Shown here: positions 33,466 to 42,057 of the stretch, piece by piece
Layout: each line of letters starts with the position of its first letter
Numbering within the stretch: position 1 is the first letter of the stretch
From: Acidobacteriaceae bacterium
GTDB taxonomy: Bacteria; Acidobacteriota; Terriglobia; Terriglobales; Acidobacteriaceae
Length of the DNA stretch: 64,000 nucleotides
Assembly (NCBI GenBank): GCA_030041435.1
Contig: JASHNW010000085.1
Coordinates: 115,516 to 179,515, forward strand
Reading direction: 5' to 3'
Made by a program: the position numbers and the translations under genes
Notes under the pieces: generated by a model
What the model was told of the DNA's origin: nothing
Seen by the model: the letters and a program-made list of their open reading frames with translations, nothing else
Databases searched by the model: none

Positions 33466-36400
33466 TTAGAAGTAGATCTTCCCGGCGATCTGCGAATCCC
33501 GCGAGGTCTGGGCCGCACTGACCACCCCGAATGAGCCGCTCTGGATCGTGCTGGTTGGGTTTTCGAACTGCGTATGGTTGAAGACGTTGTCGCTCTCGAT
33601 GCGCAGTTGCAGACTGATGTTATGCTCCGGCACGAGCATGAAGTTCTTGGCCAGGATCATGTTGGTGAAGTTGAGCCCAGGCCCGTGGTACGGGTCGCGG
33701 TGGATGTTGCCGAACGACCCAATCGGTTCAGCGGCGAAGGCCGTCGCCGCGTTGGTAATGTAAATACTGTTGCCTTCGCTGTTGCGAGTGCGCAGGCTCC
33801 CAAAGGTTGCGGGTGCGGTCTGGTCCGGTACGTCCGGGCACGCATAGAAGCTCAGCTCGTCTGCGCACCACAGAGAGTTCGAACTGCCTCCCGCGTAAGA
33901 AATGTCGTATGGGAAGCCGGTCGCCACCGTCGTAATGCCTGAGATCTCCCAGCCTGCGAGCGTGAGGTTTCTCAGCGAATACGCGCTGCCGGAGAACAAC
34001 GGGATAACATAGATCGGCGAGAAGACCAGGCGCTGGCGAGCATCGAACTGAGAGTCACCGTAGTTGAGCGCCGGATCGAAGCGGTTGTAACCACGGTCTC
34101 CGCTCTCCCCGAATCCGGCATTCTCGAAGCTCGACGCCGTGTCCAGAGCGTGCGAGTAGGTGTAGCTGAGCTGGAAGGTCAGCCCATGCGTCGGGGCTTT
34201 GATCACCTCTGCCTGCAGGGAGTTGTAGCTGGAGGAAGCGGTCGAGCCCACCTCTCCGATACCCGCCAGGTCGGCGTCGTTGCCGATTGTATTTTGCGGG
34301 TAGACCAGCATCTGGAAGTTTTTGTCTTTAACGCAGGTCGGGTTTGCAAGGCAGGCCGCGTGCCCGGACGCAGTCTCGTAGTCGCCCTCGTAGGTTGTCT
34401 GATTGTGCCGTGCCAGCGAGCCGACATACGTGATCCGGACAATGGCATGGGAGGGAACTTCGCGCTCCACGCTGAGCTGGAAGTTCTCCGCATACGGAGC
34501 GCGGAAACTCGAATCGTAGGTACTCAGGAACATCGGCTCGACCGATGCCCACGTTGCCGCGGAAATCGTCTGGCCCCTGTGCGGGAAGGCGTATGGGAAC
34601 TTGTTGTCATATACCGTGCCCGTGTTGATGTCCTGGTAGGGATTGACAAACGATGCACCGGTTGCACCCTGGCTGGCGTAGTCAGCCGCTCCGTCGGAAC
34701 TCAGGCCAAAGGGCGGCGTCTCCAGCGTTTGCAGCGCGCTTTCTTCTTCGGTCCGGTTGTAGTAGATACCAAAGCCGCCACGGACCGCGAATTTCTTGCC
34801 GCTGCCGCCGGTCAGCCAATTCATGCTCGATCCCAGATCCGGCGCCCAGGCGAAGCCCAGCCGCGGTCCGAACTCGTCCCACCGCGTCGTCGCCAGCCCG
34901 GCATTGCCGCATCCGTTCTCGCCGGGATAGGCAAGGCCGGTCGGTGCTCCGCCGAAAATCGTGGAGTTATATCCAGGGGAGAAGCAGATAATGCCTTCGC
35001 CCTCATACTGATTGTTGTGCAGCGGCGTGTCGATCGAATACGACAGGCCGTAACTGACGGTCAGGGCATTGGTTGCCTTCCAGGTGTCCTGCGCATAGAC
35101 GTAGTTCAGGAACGCATCCGCCTGAATCGTCGCTCCGCTGCCCTGGCCGTAGGTGGCTGGAACACCCAGCAGAAAATCCAGCGCGCCGTCGCCCGAGCTG
35201 TAGGTACCCGTGTTGTTAAAGCCATACGAGCCGTTATTCTCCGCGGAAAATGGATTGGACACGTTGAATCGCCGTCCGTCGTAGCCGAACTTGAGCGTGT
35301 GCGTCCCGATCACCTTCGACACGCTGTCATCGAGCTGATACGCCTGGTCGATGCGGGGCTGCGGTCCGTTGGTGCTGAAGCCCAGCTCAAAGCCGACGCC
35401 ACCGTCCACACCATCCGGCCCGTAATTGTTACCGCTGACGCTCATCGCGGGAACGCCCTCCCCGGAGGTGTTCTCGGGATGTATGGCGAACCCAAGGCTG
35501 GAAGGAGCAACCGATGAGATCGGTTCGACGGCAGCGAAATTGAACCGCGTCCAGTGCGCCGACAGGTCATTCACCAGCGTCGGAGAGAAGTCGTGCACAT
35601 AATCGAACGTGATCTGGTTGATGTGTTCCAGATCCTGGTCGCCAAAACCTGGCACCGTCGCGCCCGTGAACGGCAGGGTCTGCGTCTCCGTCTCCTTTTG
35701 GAAAATATAGACACCGTAAAACTGATTGCTCGGGTTCATCGCGAAATCCACGCGCCCAATGTACTGGGGTTCCGTGATCGCATTGACGGGCGAAAACACG
35801 TAACCGTAATCGCCGCTGTTGATCAGGGACGTGGGAATATACGAATTGACGAGCTTCACGGCCAGCGGATTGAAATCGGCGGGATTGAACATACCACCGT
35901 TCGACGCCGCGCACTGCGCCCAGGTCTCCCCCGCGGTGGTGCACCCGGTAACGTGGATCGTCGCCGGAATCGGGTTGCTCGAAAAGGTGTTCGTGGTGGT
36001 TGCGGAACTCAGGTCGTCCGAGAAATTCCCCGCCAGCAGCGCCGAGTTGTAAAGTCCCGCCGAACCTGCCTGCTCCGGCTCCGACTCGTTCGTGCCCTGA
36101 TACGCGAAGAAGAAGAACAGTTTGTCCTTCAGGATCGGGCCGCCTACCGTGCCGCCGTAAATGTTCTGGTGGTACGGGCTCACGATCGCGGTGCTCGGCG
36201 AGCCGGCTGAGGCCACGGTGTGTTCGTAGAAGTTTGCCGTGTTCAGGAATGTGTCGCGGTAGAACTCGAACGCATCACCGTGGAAGTGGTTGCTCCCTTC
36301 CTTAATGGTGGCGCTGACGATGCCGCCGGAATTTCGATCGTATTCGGCGTTCAGCGGCCCGTCGATCAGGTTGAACTGATCGAGGGCATCGAGGTTCGGC

Positions 36401-37017
36401 TGAATCGCAATGTCGTTAAGCGCAATATCGTTGGTGTCCGCGCCGTTGATCAGATATTCCGACTGTTGCGTCTGCGCGCCGCTCACGGAGAAGCTCCCAA
36501 AACGGTCACTCGATGCCTGCACACCCGGCAATGTCAGTTCCAAACCGGTAAACGCACGGTTGATCAGCGGCAGCTCTTCCATCTGCTCCGAGTTCACCAC
36601 GTTGCTCAGCTGCATGTCCGTCGTGTCCACCTGAACCGCGGAGGCGCTCACCTGCACCGTCTCATTCGTCGAACCCACTGTGAGCTGAATATTCTCGATG
36701 TACTCCTGGTCGATGGTCAGCGTGATCCCGGTCGCCGTAAATCTCTTAAACTGCGGCGCGACCGCGGTCACCGCGTAGGTGCCGACCGGCAGTTGCGGGA
36801 ACAGGTACACGCCATCCGAACCCGAAACCGCCGTGAAATTCACCCCGGTGGCCAGATTCGTCGCGGTGATATGTACGCCCGCGAGTACCGCACCAGTGGA
36901 ATCGCTAACGACGCCCTTAATGCGTCCGTTCACGTCGGCTGCATAGGAGACTGTTGCCAGGGTAACGAGCAGACTGATGGCAAGGGCGACCCGTTGCCAG
37001 ATGCGCAGCGTTTTCAT
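33466..37017 (-). CDS. Oar-like TonB-dependent outer-membrane receptor, second copy
   Basis: The protein is about 1,183 residues, starting MKTLRIWQRVALAISLLV with a signal peptide ending near SYAA. The CarboxypepD-regulatory-like domain (about 28-110, GRIKGVVSDSTGAVLAGVH), a plug region (about 120-240) and a long barrel ending GKIYF mirror its neighbour; sequences differ widely, so this is an old paralogue rather than a recent duplication. GAGG nine bases before the ATG supports the start. Likely a substrate-binding or uptake protein of the outer membrane; the TonB box is not obvious, as usual for this family. Confidence 0.9.
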   Translation of the reverse strand: MKTLRIWQRVALAISLLVTLATVSYAADVNGRIKGVVSDSTGAVLAGVHITATNLATGVNFTAVSGSDGVYLFPQLPVGTYAVTAVAPQFKRFTATGITLTIDQEYIENIQLTVGSTNETVQVSASAVQVDTTDMQLSNVVNSEQMEELPLINRAFTGLELTLPGVQASSDRFGSFSVSGAQTQQSEYLINGADTNDIALNDIAIQPNLDALDQFNLIDGPLNAEYDRNSGGIVSATIKEGSNHFHGDAFEFYRDTFLNTANFYEHTVASAGSPSTAIVSPYHQNIYGGTVGGPILKDKLFFFFAYQGTNESEPEQAGSAGLYNSALLAGNFSDDLSSATTTNTFSSNPIPATIHVTGCTTAGETWAQCAASNGGMFNPADFNPLAVKLVNSYIPTSLINSGDYGYVFSPVNAITEPQYIGRVDFAMNPSNQFYGVYIFQKETETQTLPFTGATVPGFGDQDLEHINQITFDYVHDFSPTLVNDLSAHWTRFNFAAVEPISSVAPSSLGFAIHPENTSGEGVPAMSVSGNNYGPDGVDGGVGFELGFSTNGPQPRIDQAYQLDDSVSKVIGTHTLKFGYDGRRFNVSNPFSAENNGSYGFNNTGTYSSGDGALDFLLGVPATYGQGSGATIQADAFLNYVYAQDTWKATNALTVSYGLSYSIDTPLHNNQYEGEGIICFSPGYNSTIFGGAPTGLAYPGENGCGNAGLATTRWDEFGPRLGFAWAPDLGSSMNWLTGGSGKKFAVRGGFGIYYNRTEEESALQTLETPPFGLSSDGAADYASQGATGASFVNPYQDINTGTVYDNKFPYAFPHRGQTISAATWASVEPMFLSTYDSSFRAPYAENFQLSVEREVPSHAIVRITYVGSLARHNQTTYEGDYETASGHAACLANPTCVKDKNFQMLVYPQNTIGNDADLAGIGEVGSTASSSYNSLQAEVIKAPTHGLTFQLSYTYSHALDTASSFENAGFGESGDRGYNRFDPALNYGDSQFDARQRLVFSPIYVIPLFSGSAYSLRNLTLAGWEISGITTVATGFPYDISYAGGSSNSLWCADELSFYACPDVPDQTAPATFGSLRTRNSEGNSIYITNAATAFAAEPIGSFGNIHRDPYHGPGLNFTNMILAKNFMLVPEHNISLQLRIESDNVFNHTQFENPTSTIQSGSFGVVSAAQTSRDSQIAGKIYF

Positions 37018-37507
37018 GTTTCCCGTCCTCATGGGTTGAACGTTGAACCTCCGGGCTGAACCAATGCCGCGAGCTTCTGTGCACCATCCCCCCGTTAACG
37101 GAGGATACTTGAGAGGGGTTTAACCCCCATCTTCGCAATCCTGGGGCCACTCCGGGCGCCCCGTGGAAATTCCGTACTACACTCTGGACCTCCCTGCGAC
37201 CCATTGAGATAAATAATTGATAAATATAAGCTTCATGCCGCATTCGCCTGGCACATCGGGCCCTGCCCAAACGGCTCGATTCGAACGCTCTTGCAGTCAG
37301 AAACCGGTCAATTCGAGGTTCAAATGTGAATATTCATATTCAAAAGAGGCACTTCTTCCACTTTCCACATAACCATACGACCTCCGTTTGCGTCTAATGC
37401 GGAACAAGTCGAACCCCCTCCCACCCACGGAACGAAACTTCCCGGATCCTCGTTCTATGAAAAGATAAAAAGATAAGAGGTTGCAGCCTCAGCGAGGAGG
37501 CTCACGC
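37018..37507. other. 490-bp divergent control region
   Basis: The region separates the second Oar-like gene from htpX. It holds a GGGGTTTAACCCC dyad (about 37116), an AT-rich block near 37205-37235 likely to include the receptor promoter, and a near-perfect 18-bp palindrome AATGTGAATATTCATATT at 37323-37340 that could bind a dimeric regulator. No coding sequence or RNA gene was recognised. Confidence 0.5.
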
Positions 37508-38374
37508 GTGAACGCTCTCAAGACCACCTTTCTGCTTACTGTTCTCACCCTTCTGCTCGTCCTCATTGGCAGCCACTGGGGCGAAGGCGGCGCCATTCTC
37601 GCCTTCGTCATCGCCGCAGGCATGAACTTCTTCAGCTATTTCTATTCCGACAAGCTGGCGCTCCGCATGTACAACGCCCAGCCCGTCACGCGCGAACAGC
37701 TGCCCCGCGCCTACGAGGTCGTCGAGCGCATGACCGGCCGTCTGGGCCTGCCCATGCCGAAGATCTACGTTATCCCCACCGACTCGCCCAACGCCTTCGC
37801 CACCGGACGCAACCCGCAACATGCTTCCGTCGCCGTCACCCACGGCATTCTGCAGCTGCTCAACGACGATGAGCTGGCAGGCGTCCTCGCCCACGAGCTT
37901 GGCCACGTCAAAAATCGCGACATCCTCACCAGTTCTATTGCCGCCACGCTGGCCGGCGCCATCACCCTGCTGGCCCGCATGGGCTGGTGGGCGGAGATGT
38001 TCGGCGGCTTCGGCGGTGGGGGACGCGATCGCCGCGGCGGCGGCATCAGCGCCCTCTTCATGATCATCCTCGCGCCCATCGCGGCCATGCTCATCCAGCT
38101 CGCCGTCTCGCGCTCGCGCGAATACGAAGCCGACGCCACCGGCGCGCACATCACCGGCAATCCCTACGCACTGGCCAGCGCCCTCGAGAAGCTCGACGCT
38201 TACTCGAAGCGCCTGCCCATGCCGGGCTCACCCACCACGGCGCACCTTTTCATCGTGCAGCCCCTGCTCAGCCGCGGCGACTTCGCCAACCTTTTCTCGA
38301 CGCACCCGCCCATCGCAAAGCGCATCGAGCGCCTGATCGGCCGCTCCAGCGTCTACGGCGCACCGCAGCGCTGA
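37508..38374 (+). CDS. htpX: Membrane zinc metalloprotease HtpX
   Basis: The 288-residue M48 protease degrades misfolded membrane proteins. It has two N-terminal helices, the zinc site HELGH (in [14 protein letters not shown]) with the third ligand in [11 protein letters not shown], and the typical [14 protein letters not shown] ending. GTG at 37508 is the start, because AGGAGG lies seven bases before it; the in-frame ATG at 37481 has no such signal. It is followed after 140 bp by a DUF4149 gene with a heptad repeat region between. Confidence 0.95.
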   Translation: MNALKTTFLLTVLTLLLVLIGSHWGEGGAILAFVIAAGMNFFSYFYSDKLALRMYNAQPVTREQLPRAYEVVERMTGRLGLPMPKIYVIPTDSPNAFATGRNPQHASVAVTHGILQLLNDDELAGVLAHELGHVKNRDILTSSIAATLAGAITLLARMGWWAEMFGGFGGGGRDRRGGGISALFMIILAPIAAMLIQLAVSRSREYEADATGAHITGNPYALASALEKLDAYSKRLPMPGSPTTAHLFIVQPLLSRGDFANLFSTHPPIAKRIERLIGRSSVYGAPQR

Positions 38375-38390
38375 TATCAGCGCTGCGGCG

Positions 38391-38506
38391 TTCAGCTTTC
38401 AGCGATCAGGGCACAGCGCCTTCCTGTCCCCTGTAAGTTCGCTCTGCTTTGGCTTCCAGCTATCCGCTTTCCCCTGTACGCTATCCGCTAAACGCTATAC
38501 GCTGCT
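38391..38506. repeat. Two heptanucleotide arrays in the htpX-DUF4149 gap
   Basis: An array of TTCAGCT-type units (TTCAGCT, TTCAGCG, ATCAGGG, CACAGCG; 38391-38418) is followed by eight contiguous units at 38451-38506 (GGCTTCC, AGCTATC, CGCTTTC, CCCTGTA, CGCTATC, CGCTAAA, CGCTATA, CGCTGCT). The second ends six bases before the DUF4149 ATG, so it occupies the place of its ribosome-binding site; no Shine-Dalgarno is visible there. Confidence 0.8.
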
Positions 38507-38512
38507 TTTGTC

Positions 38513-39010
38513 ATGAAAATCCTCGTCCGCACCATCGTCTGGCTGGCCCTCATCATCTGGCTGGGCGGACTCTTCTTTTTCCCCGTCGCCGCCGCGGCTG
38601 CCTTCGGCACCATCGCCGACACCCACGCCGCCGGCACCATCGTGGCCAAATGCCTGGGCGTGCTCCATCATGAAGGCCTGGTCGCCGGCTGCATCATCCT
38701 GCTCTTCCTCGTCATCGGCCGGGCCCGCGGGGTCTACGCCCGCGGCGTCAAAATGGCCCTGGCTGTCACCGTCATCATGATGGGCCTCACCGCCTTCTCC
38801 CAGTTCCGCATCATCCCCCACATGGAGCGCGACCGCATTGCCGCCGGCGGAGCCATCGACAACGTCCCGCCCACCGACGCGCGCCACAAGGACTTCAACC
38901 GCCTGCACCACGACTCCGAGCACCTCGAAGAAGCTGTTATGCTCGGCGGCATCGTCCTCGTCTTCCTCTTCAATTACGCCGCCAGCGGTCCTCGCATGCG
39001 AGAAGTCTGA
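38513..39010 (+). CDS. DUF4149 membrane protein
   Basis: The 165-residue protein has four membrane helices (about 5-28, 55-70, 80-97, 140-157) and a polar loop RIIPHMERDRIAAGG followed by HKDFNRLHHDSEHLE. The RxxPxM...F..LH pattern between helices three and four is that of DUF4149/TMEM205-like proteins. Function is unknown. Translation begins right after a heptad repeat array. Confidence 0.85.
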   Translation: MKILVRTIVWLALIIWLGGLFFFPVAAAAAFGTIADTHAAGTIVAKCLGVLHHEGLVAGCIILLFLVIGRARGVYARGVKMALAVTVIMMGLTAFSQFRIIPHMERDRIAAGGAIDNVPPTDARHKDFNRLHHDSEHLEEAVMLGGIVLVFLFNYAASGPRMREV

Positions 39011-39177
39011 TCCGCATCGTCTCTTCCCCTCGCAGTGAACGCCGCTGACTGGCTGTGCCCGATCCTGCACGGCGCACGCAGTATCTTTGTTCCCCATCCC
39101 CTGCTCACCCCGAGCTATACTCACGTCCACACTTTCCGCTCGCACCGCTCCAGCGTGGAATTCTCCAGAGGTGGTGA

Positions 39178-39906
39178 ATGCCTCCAGAGGACACACTCTC
39201 CGGCCCCGGCTATTCCGTCCAGTTGCCTCCGGGCTTTACCCTCGCCGCCAGCGTTCCCATCGCCGGCGTCTACCGCCTGTTGCCGCCCGGAACCACGCCG
39301 TACAACATCGAAGCCCTTCTGCAGATTCGCCCCGTGCAGGCCTTCGAGCTGCAGCCGCTCCTGCAAAACCTCTACTCGCTGGAAAACCCTTTCGTTGCCC
39401 AGGCCCAGGCCGCCAACCTCGGCCTGGTCGGCGTGGTCGGCACGCTGCCCGTCCGCCAGGTGCAGCTGCCCCAGGGCCTCGCCCACATTCGCGAGTTCGA
39501 CGCCCTCAACTACATGGGCATCCCGCTGCGCGTCATGGTCTGGGTTATCATCGGCGCGCAATCGGCCGTGGAAGTCCTCGTCATGATGAGCCTCTGCCGC
39601 TGGACGGCGTTCGTAGCTCCCTGCCTCGACTTCGTGGGCCGCGTCAATCTCAGCGGAGTTCCCCAGGCCGCGCCGCAGCTCCGCGCCCTCGTTGACGAGC
39701 ATCGCAAAGACCAGATCGAATATCAGCTCGTCGGTCCTGACCACGAGCCCATTCCGCTCACCGCGCTGCCCACCAGCGTCGGCGGCACCGTCATCATCCA
39801 CGTCGACACGCTCATCCAGACCGGCAACATCAACGGAACCGGCATCGCCGTCGGCGCCCACAGTACCGCGACCGTCAAATCCGAGCCATCGGCCGTGACG
39901 CCGTGA
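39178..39906 (+). CDS. Protein of unknown function ending in a TGNI-GIAVG motif
   Basis: I do not recognise the body of this 242-residue protein (VQLPPGFTLAASVPIAGVYR; RQVQLPQGLAHIREFDALNY); it is mixed alpha/beta with no signal peptide. Its last 25 residues contain TGNINGTGIAVGAHSTATV, and the next gene begins with the same motif. Glycine-rich GNI-GSGIAVG-type motifs of this sort are familiar from proteins associated with bacterial conflict and NTPase signalling systems, where they are thought to form a small beta-structure; that link is inference here. GAGGTG precedes the ATG; the downstream gene starts 23 bp after the stop. Confidence 0.55.
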   Translation: MPPEDTLSGPGYSVQLPPGFTLAASVPIAGVYRLLPPGTTPYNIEALLQIRPVQAFELQPLLQNLYSLENPFVAQAQAANLGLVGVVGTLPVRQVQLPQGLAHIREFDALNYMGIPLRVMVWVIIGAQSAVEVLVMMSLCRWTAFVAPCLDFVGRVNLSGVPQAAPQLRALVDEHRKDQIEYQLVGPDHEPIPLTALPTSVGGTVIIHVDTLIQTGNINGTGIAVGAHSTATVKSEPSAVTP

Positions 39907-39929
39907 CCAGAACCTGACCAGGAGAAATT

Positions 39930-40331
39930 ATGCCAACGCAGAACTCCAGCATCACCACCGGCAACATCACCGGCTCCGGCATTGCCGTCGGCCCCGGAGC
40001 GAGCGCCTCCATCCTCATCAACGAGAAAGCACAACAGGACGTGCTGAGCCTGCTCGCCACCCTCCGCGAACAGGTGCAGCAAGCCGATCTCCCCGCAGGC
40101 GCGAAGACTGTTCTCCTCGATAAAGCCGTTCCCGAGATGGAAACCGCCGTGCGCTCGCCCGATCCGAAGCCCGCCTTCGAACGCGGCCTCGAACGCATCA
40201 ACGATCAGCTGCAGGGAGCAGGAGCGGCGGCCAAAAGCGTCTCCGGTATCGTCGACACCGTCTCCAAAATCGCCGGCGCCGTCGGCATCGCCGTGAAAGT
40301 GGTCGCGCCCTTCATCGCCGGTCTGCTTTAG
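39930..40331 (+). CDS. Small helical protein beginning with a TGNI-GIAVG motif
   Basis: The 133-residue protein opens with SSITTGNITGSGIAVGPGAS, almost the same motif that ends the preceding protein, including at the DNA level (about 34 bp each, starting 39821 and 39958). The rest is helical: a Gln/Leu-rich helix about 30-60, a charged helix about 75-95 and a hydrophobic C-terminal helix (KVVAPFIAGLL). AGGAG lies eight bases before the ATG. It looks like a partner of the preceding gene in a two-gene unit. No function is known to me. Confidence 0.6.
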   Translation: MPTQNSSITTGNITGSGIAVGPGASASILINEKAQQDVLSLLATLREQVQQADLPAGAKTVLLDKAVPEMETAVRSPDPKPAFERGLERINDQLQGAGAAAKSVSGIVDTVSKIAGAVGIAVKVVAPFIAGLL

Positions 40332-40437
40332 TCACGACCGACGGACCCGATCTGCAGATTGCCGCTATCGCAACGATCAAAAATATCCTGATGTCACCAC
40401 TCGACTGCGTAGAAACAGACTGACCGGCCGCAGTACC

Positions 40438-40833
40438 CTATTCCGCCGCTTTCGCCGCCAGCGCTTCCGGCGCAGCCAGCACCTTCACGAATTCCTCCGG
40501 GACGCCGTGCCGCTGCCGCAAATACTCGGGGCTGTTCCACGAGAGCCACGCGCCGCCCTCCGCGTCTTCCCACACCAGAATCTTCAGCGGCAAGTCGATC
40601 GCAATCGATGGAGCCGCCAGCATCACCGGCGTCCCACCCACGGGATTTCCGAAGATCAGCAGCTTCGTATTCGGCATCGCGAGCCCCGCCTTCGCTGCCT
40701 CTCCGCTGTGATCGACCACCGCGAACAGTGTGACGCCCTTCGCCGCCAGCAATCCCTTCAGCCGTGCAACCGTCTCATCGACGCCGTGCGTGCTCCGCCG
40801 GCTCACCAAACCGTTCCCCGCGTCCTGCGCCAT
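40438..40833 (-). CDS. DUF302 domain protein
   Basis: The 131-residue protein matches DUF302 over most of its length: HGVDETVARLKGLLAAKGVTLFAVVDH at the start, PNTKLLIFGNPVGGTPVM in the middle and DLPLKILVWEDAEG near the end. The family forms small alpha/beta dimers of unknown function, often near redox or heavy-metal genes. An AGGAGGAGG tract precedes the GTG-ATG pair; the ATG is preferred. Confidence 0.9.
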   Translation of the reverse strand: MAQDAGNGLVSRRSTHGVDETVARLKGLLAAKGVTLFAVVDHSGEAAKAGLAMPNTKLLIFGNPVGGTPVMLAAPSIAIDLPLKILVWEDAEGGAWLSWNSPEYLRQRHGVPEEFVKVLAAPEALAAKAAE

Positions 40834-40941
40834 CACACCTCCTCCTGCCTGAAGAACGGATGCACGAACCCACCCATCAGGCTCGCCCAGTTCTTTCCCG
40901 CCGCCACGCGCCGTTCCTTAGCTGACCGCCTTTTAGCCACC

Positions 40942-40969
40942 GGCTATTCGCTACTCGCTATCCGCTGCC
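40942..40969. repeat. Heptanucleotide repeat, 4 units (CGCTATC type), overlapping the VOC gene 3' end
   Basis: GGCTATT, CGCTACT, CGCTATC and CGCTGCC run in register. Read on the minus strand the array encodes the last residues of the VOC protein (about QRIASSE) and its TAG stop. Confidence 0.75.
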
Positions 40970-41339
40970 TTTCCTCCATCAACCCCAGCACATTTCCCGC
41001 CGGATCCTTCACAAACGCCATCCACAAATCGTGGCTCTTCATGCGCGCCACCAGATGCGGCGCCTGCACGAACTCCACGCCCTGCTGCTCCAGCTCCGTG
41101 GCCACCCCCGGTAAATCCCCCACGCGAAAATACAAAATCGTCCCGCCGCCCGGCTTCCCCTCGCCCGTCCCCACCAGCAGCCGCACCGCTCCGCACTGGA
41201 AAAACGCCATCGTTCCCGCGTCGAACAGGAACTGCATCCCCAGCACATCGCGATAAAACCTCCGCGCCGCCTCCAGATCCGTCACCGTCACCGCGATCTG
41301 CCCAATCTCCTTCAGATGAACCGCCGTCTCGTGTGTCAT
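40944..41339 (-). CDS. VOC-superfamily (glyoxalase/bleomycin-resistance-like) protein
   Basis: The 131-residue single-unit VOC protein has the paired beta-alpha-beta modules. The first begins IGQIAVTVTDLEAARRFYRD, the second ends WMAFVKDPAGNVLGLMEE with the usual metal-ligand Glu. Such proteins bind metals and act as lyases, dioxygenases or antibiotic-binding proteins; the substrate cannot be told. It is divergent from a marR gene with a likely shared operator between them, so a xenobiotic- or metabolite-responsive pair is plausible. The C-terminal tail is generated by a heptad repeat. Confidence 0.88.
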   Translation of the reverse strand: MTHETAVHLKEIGQIAVTVTDLEAARRFYRDVLGMQFLFDAGTMAFFQCGAVRLLVGTGEGKPGGGTILYFRVGDLPGVATELEQQGVEFVQAPHLVARMKSHDLWMAFVKDPAGNVLGLMEERQRIASSE

Positions 41340-41354
41340 CGCTCACCTATTTCG

Positions 41355-41367
41355 TTAGCTAAGCTAA
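41355..41367. promoter_or_regulatory. Probable MarR operator
   Basis: TTAGCT-A-AGCTAA is a perfect dyad in the 53-bp gap between the divergent VOC and marR genes. TTAG-type dyads are typical MarR-family boxes, and position suggests autoregulation plus control of the VOC gene. Confidence 0.6.
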
Positions 41368-41392
41368 TGATCTATCATGAGACCTGCTACCG

Positions 41393-41935
41393 ATGTCAAC
41401 CGCGAAGAAACCACATCCGGAATCCGGCCCTCAGCGTCCCCACCTCGCCGCGGAGCAACTTCACTCCGCTGCCATCCATCTGCTCCGCCGCCTGCGCCGG
41501 CTTGATGGAGAGGTTGCCCCGACCGTCCCCGGCACGAATCTGCGCCAGGGTCAGCCCGATCCGGCGAGCGAGACGCGCAGCAGGGTTGCCTGGACGGCGA
41601 GTCCCGCTCGTCTCTCCGCCCTCTCCGTCATCGTCTTCTCCGGACCCATCACCCTCGGCCGCCTCGCTCAGGCCGAACAAGTCCGCCCGCCCACCATGAC
41701 GCGCATCGTCCACGCCCTCGAAGCCCAGGGTCTCGTCACCAAATCCGCCCACCCCGACGACCGCCGCACCCTCCGCATCGCCGCCACCGTGCGCGGCAAG
41801 CGCCTGCTCCTCCAGGGACGCAACCGCCGCATCCGCGCCCTCGCCGCGCAAATCGCCGCACTATCACCCGCCGACCAGGCCGCCCTCCGCCGCGCCCTCC
41901 CTGTGCTCGAAAAGCTAACGCATTTTGAGAGATAA
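41393..41935 (+). CDS. MarR-family transcriptional regulator
   Basis: The 180-residue protein has the MarR winged helix: LSALSVIVFSGPITLGRLAQ (helix-turn), VRPPTMTRIVHALEAQGLV (recognition helix) and the wing HPDDRRTLRIAATVRG, followed by a C-terminal dimer helix. It has a longer N-terminus (about 60 residues) than typical. It should bind a dyad operator as a dimer and release DNA on ligand binding. It is divergent from the VOC gene. Confidence 0.92.
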   Translation: MSTAKKPHPESGPQRPHLAAEQLHSAAIHLLRRLRRLDGEVAPTVPGTNLRQGQPDPASETRSRVAWTASPARLSALSVIVFSGPITLGRLAQAEQVRPPTMTRIVHALEAQGLVTKSAHPDDRRTLRIAATVRGKRLLLQGRNRRIRALAAQIAALSPADQAALRRALPVLEKLTHFER

Positions 41936-42057
41936 CCGGCAGTACGCGGGGCCGATGTCACTCTGCGAGAGCGGCGTCACCTTTTTCTTCTGAGAAACCG
42001 GCTTCCCATCACCGATTCGGCTATCGTGGAAGGCATCAGGCGGATTGGTGGTGTGCC

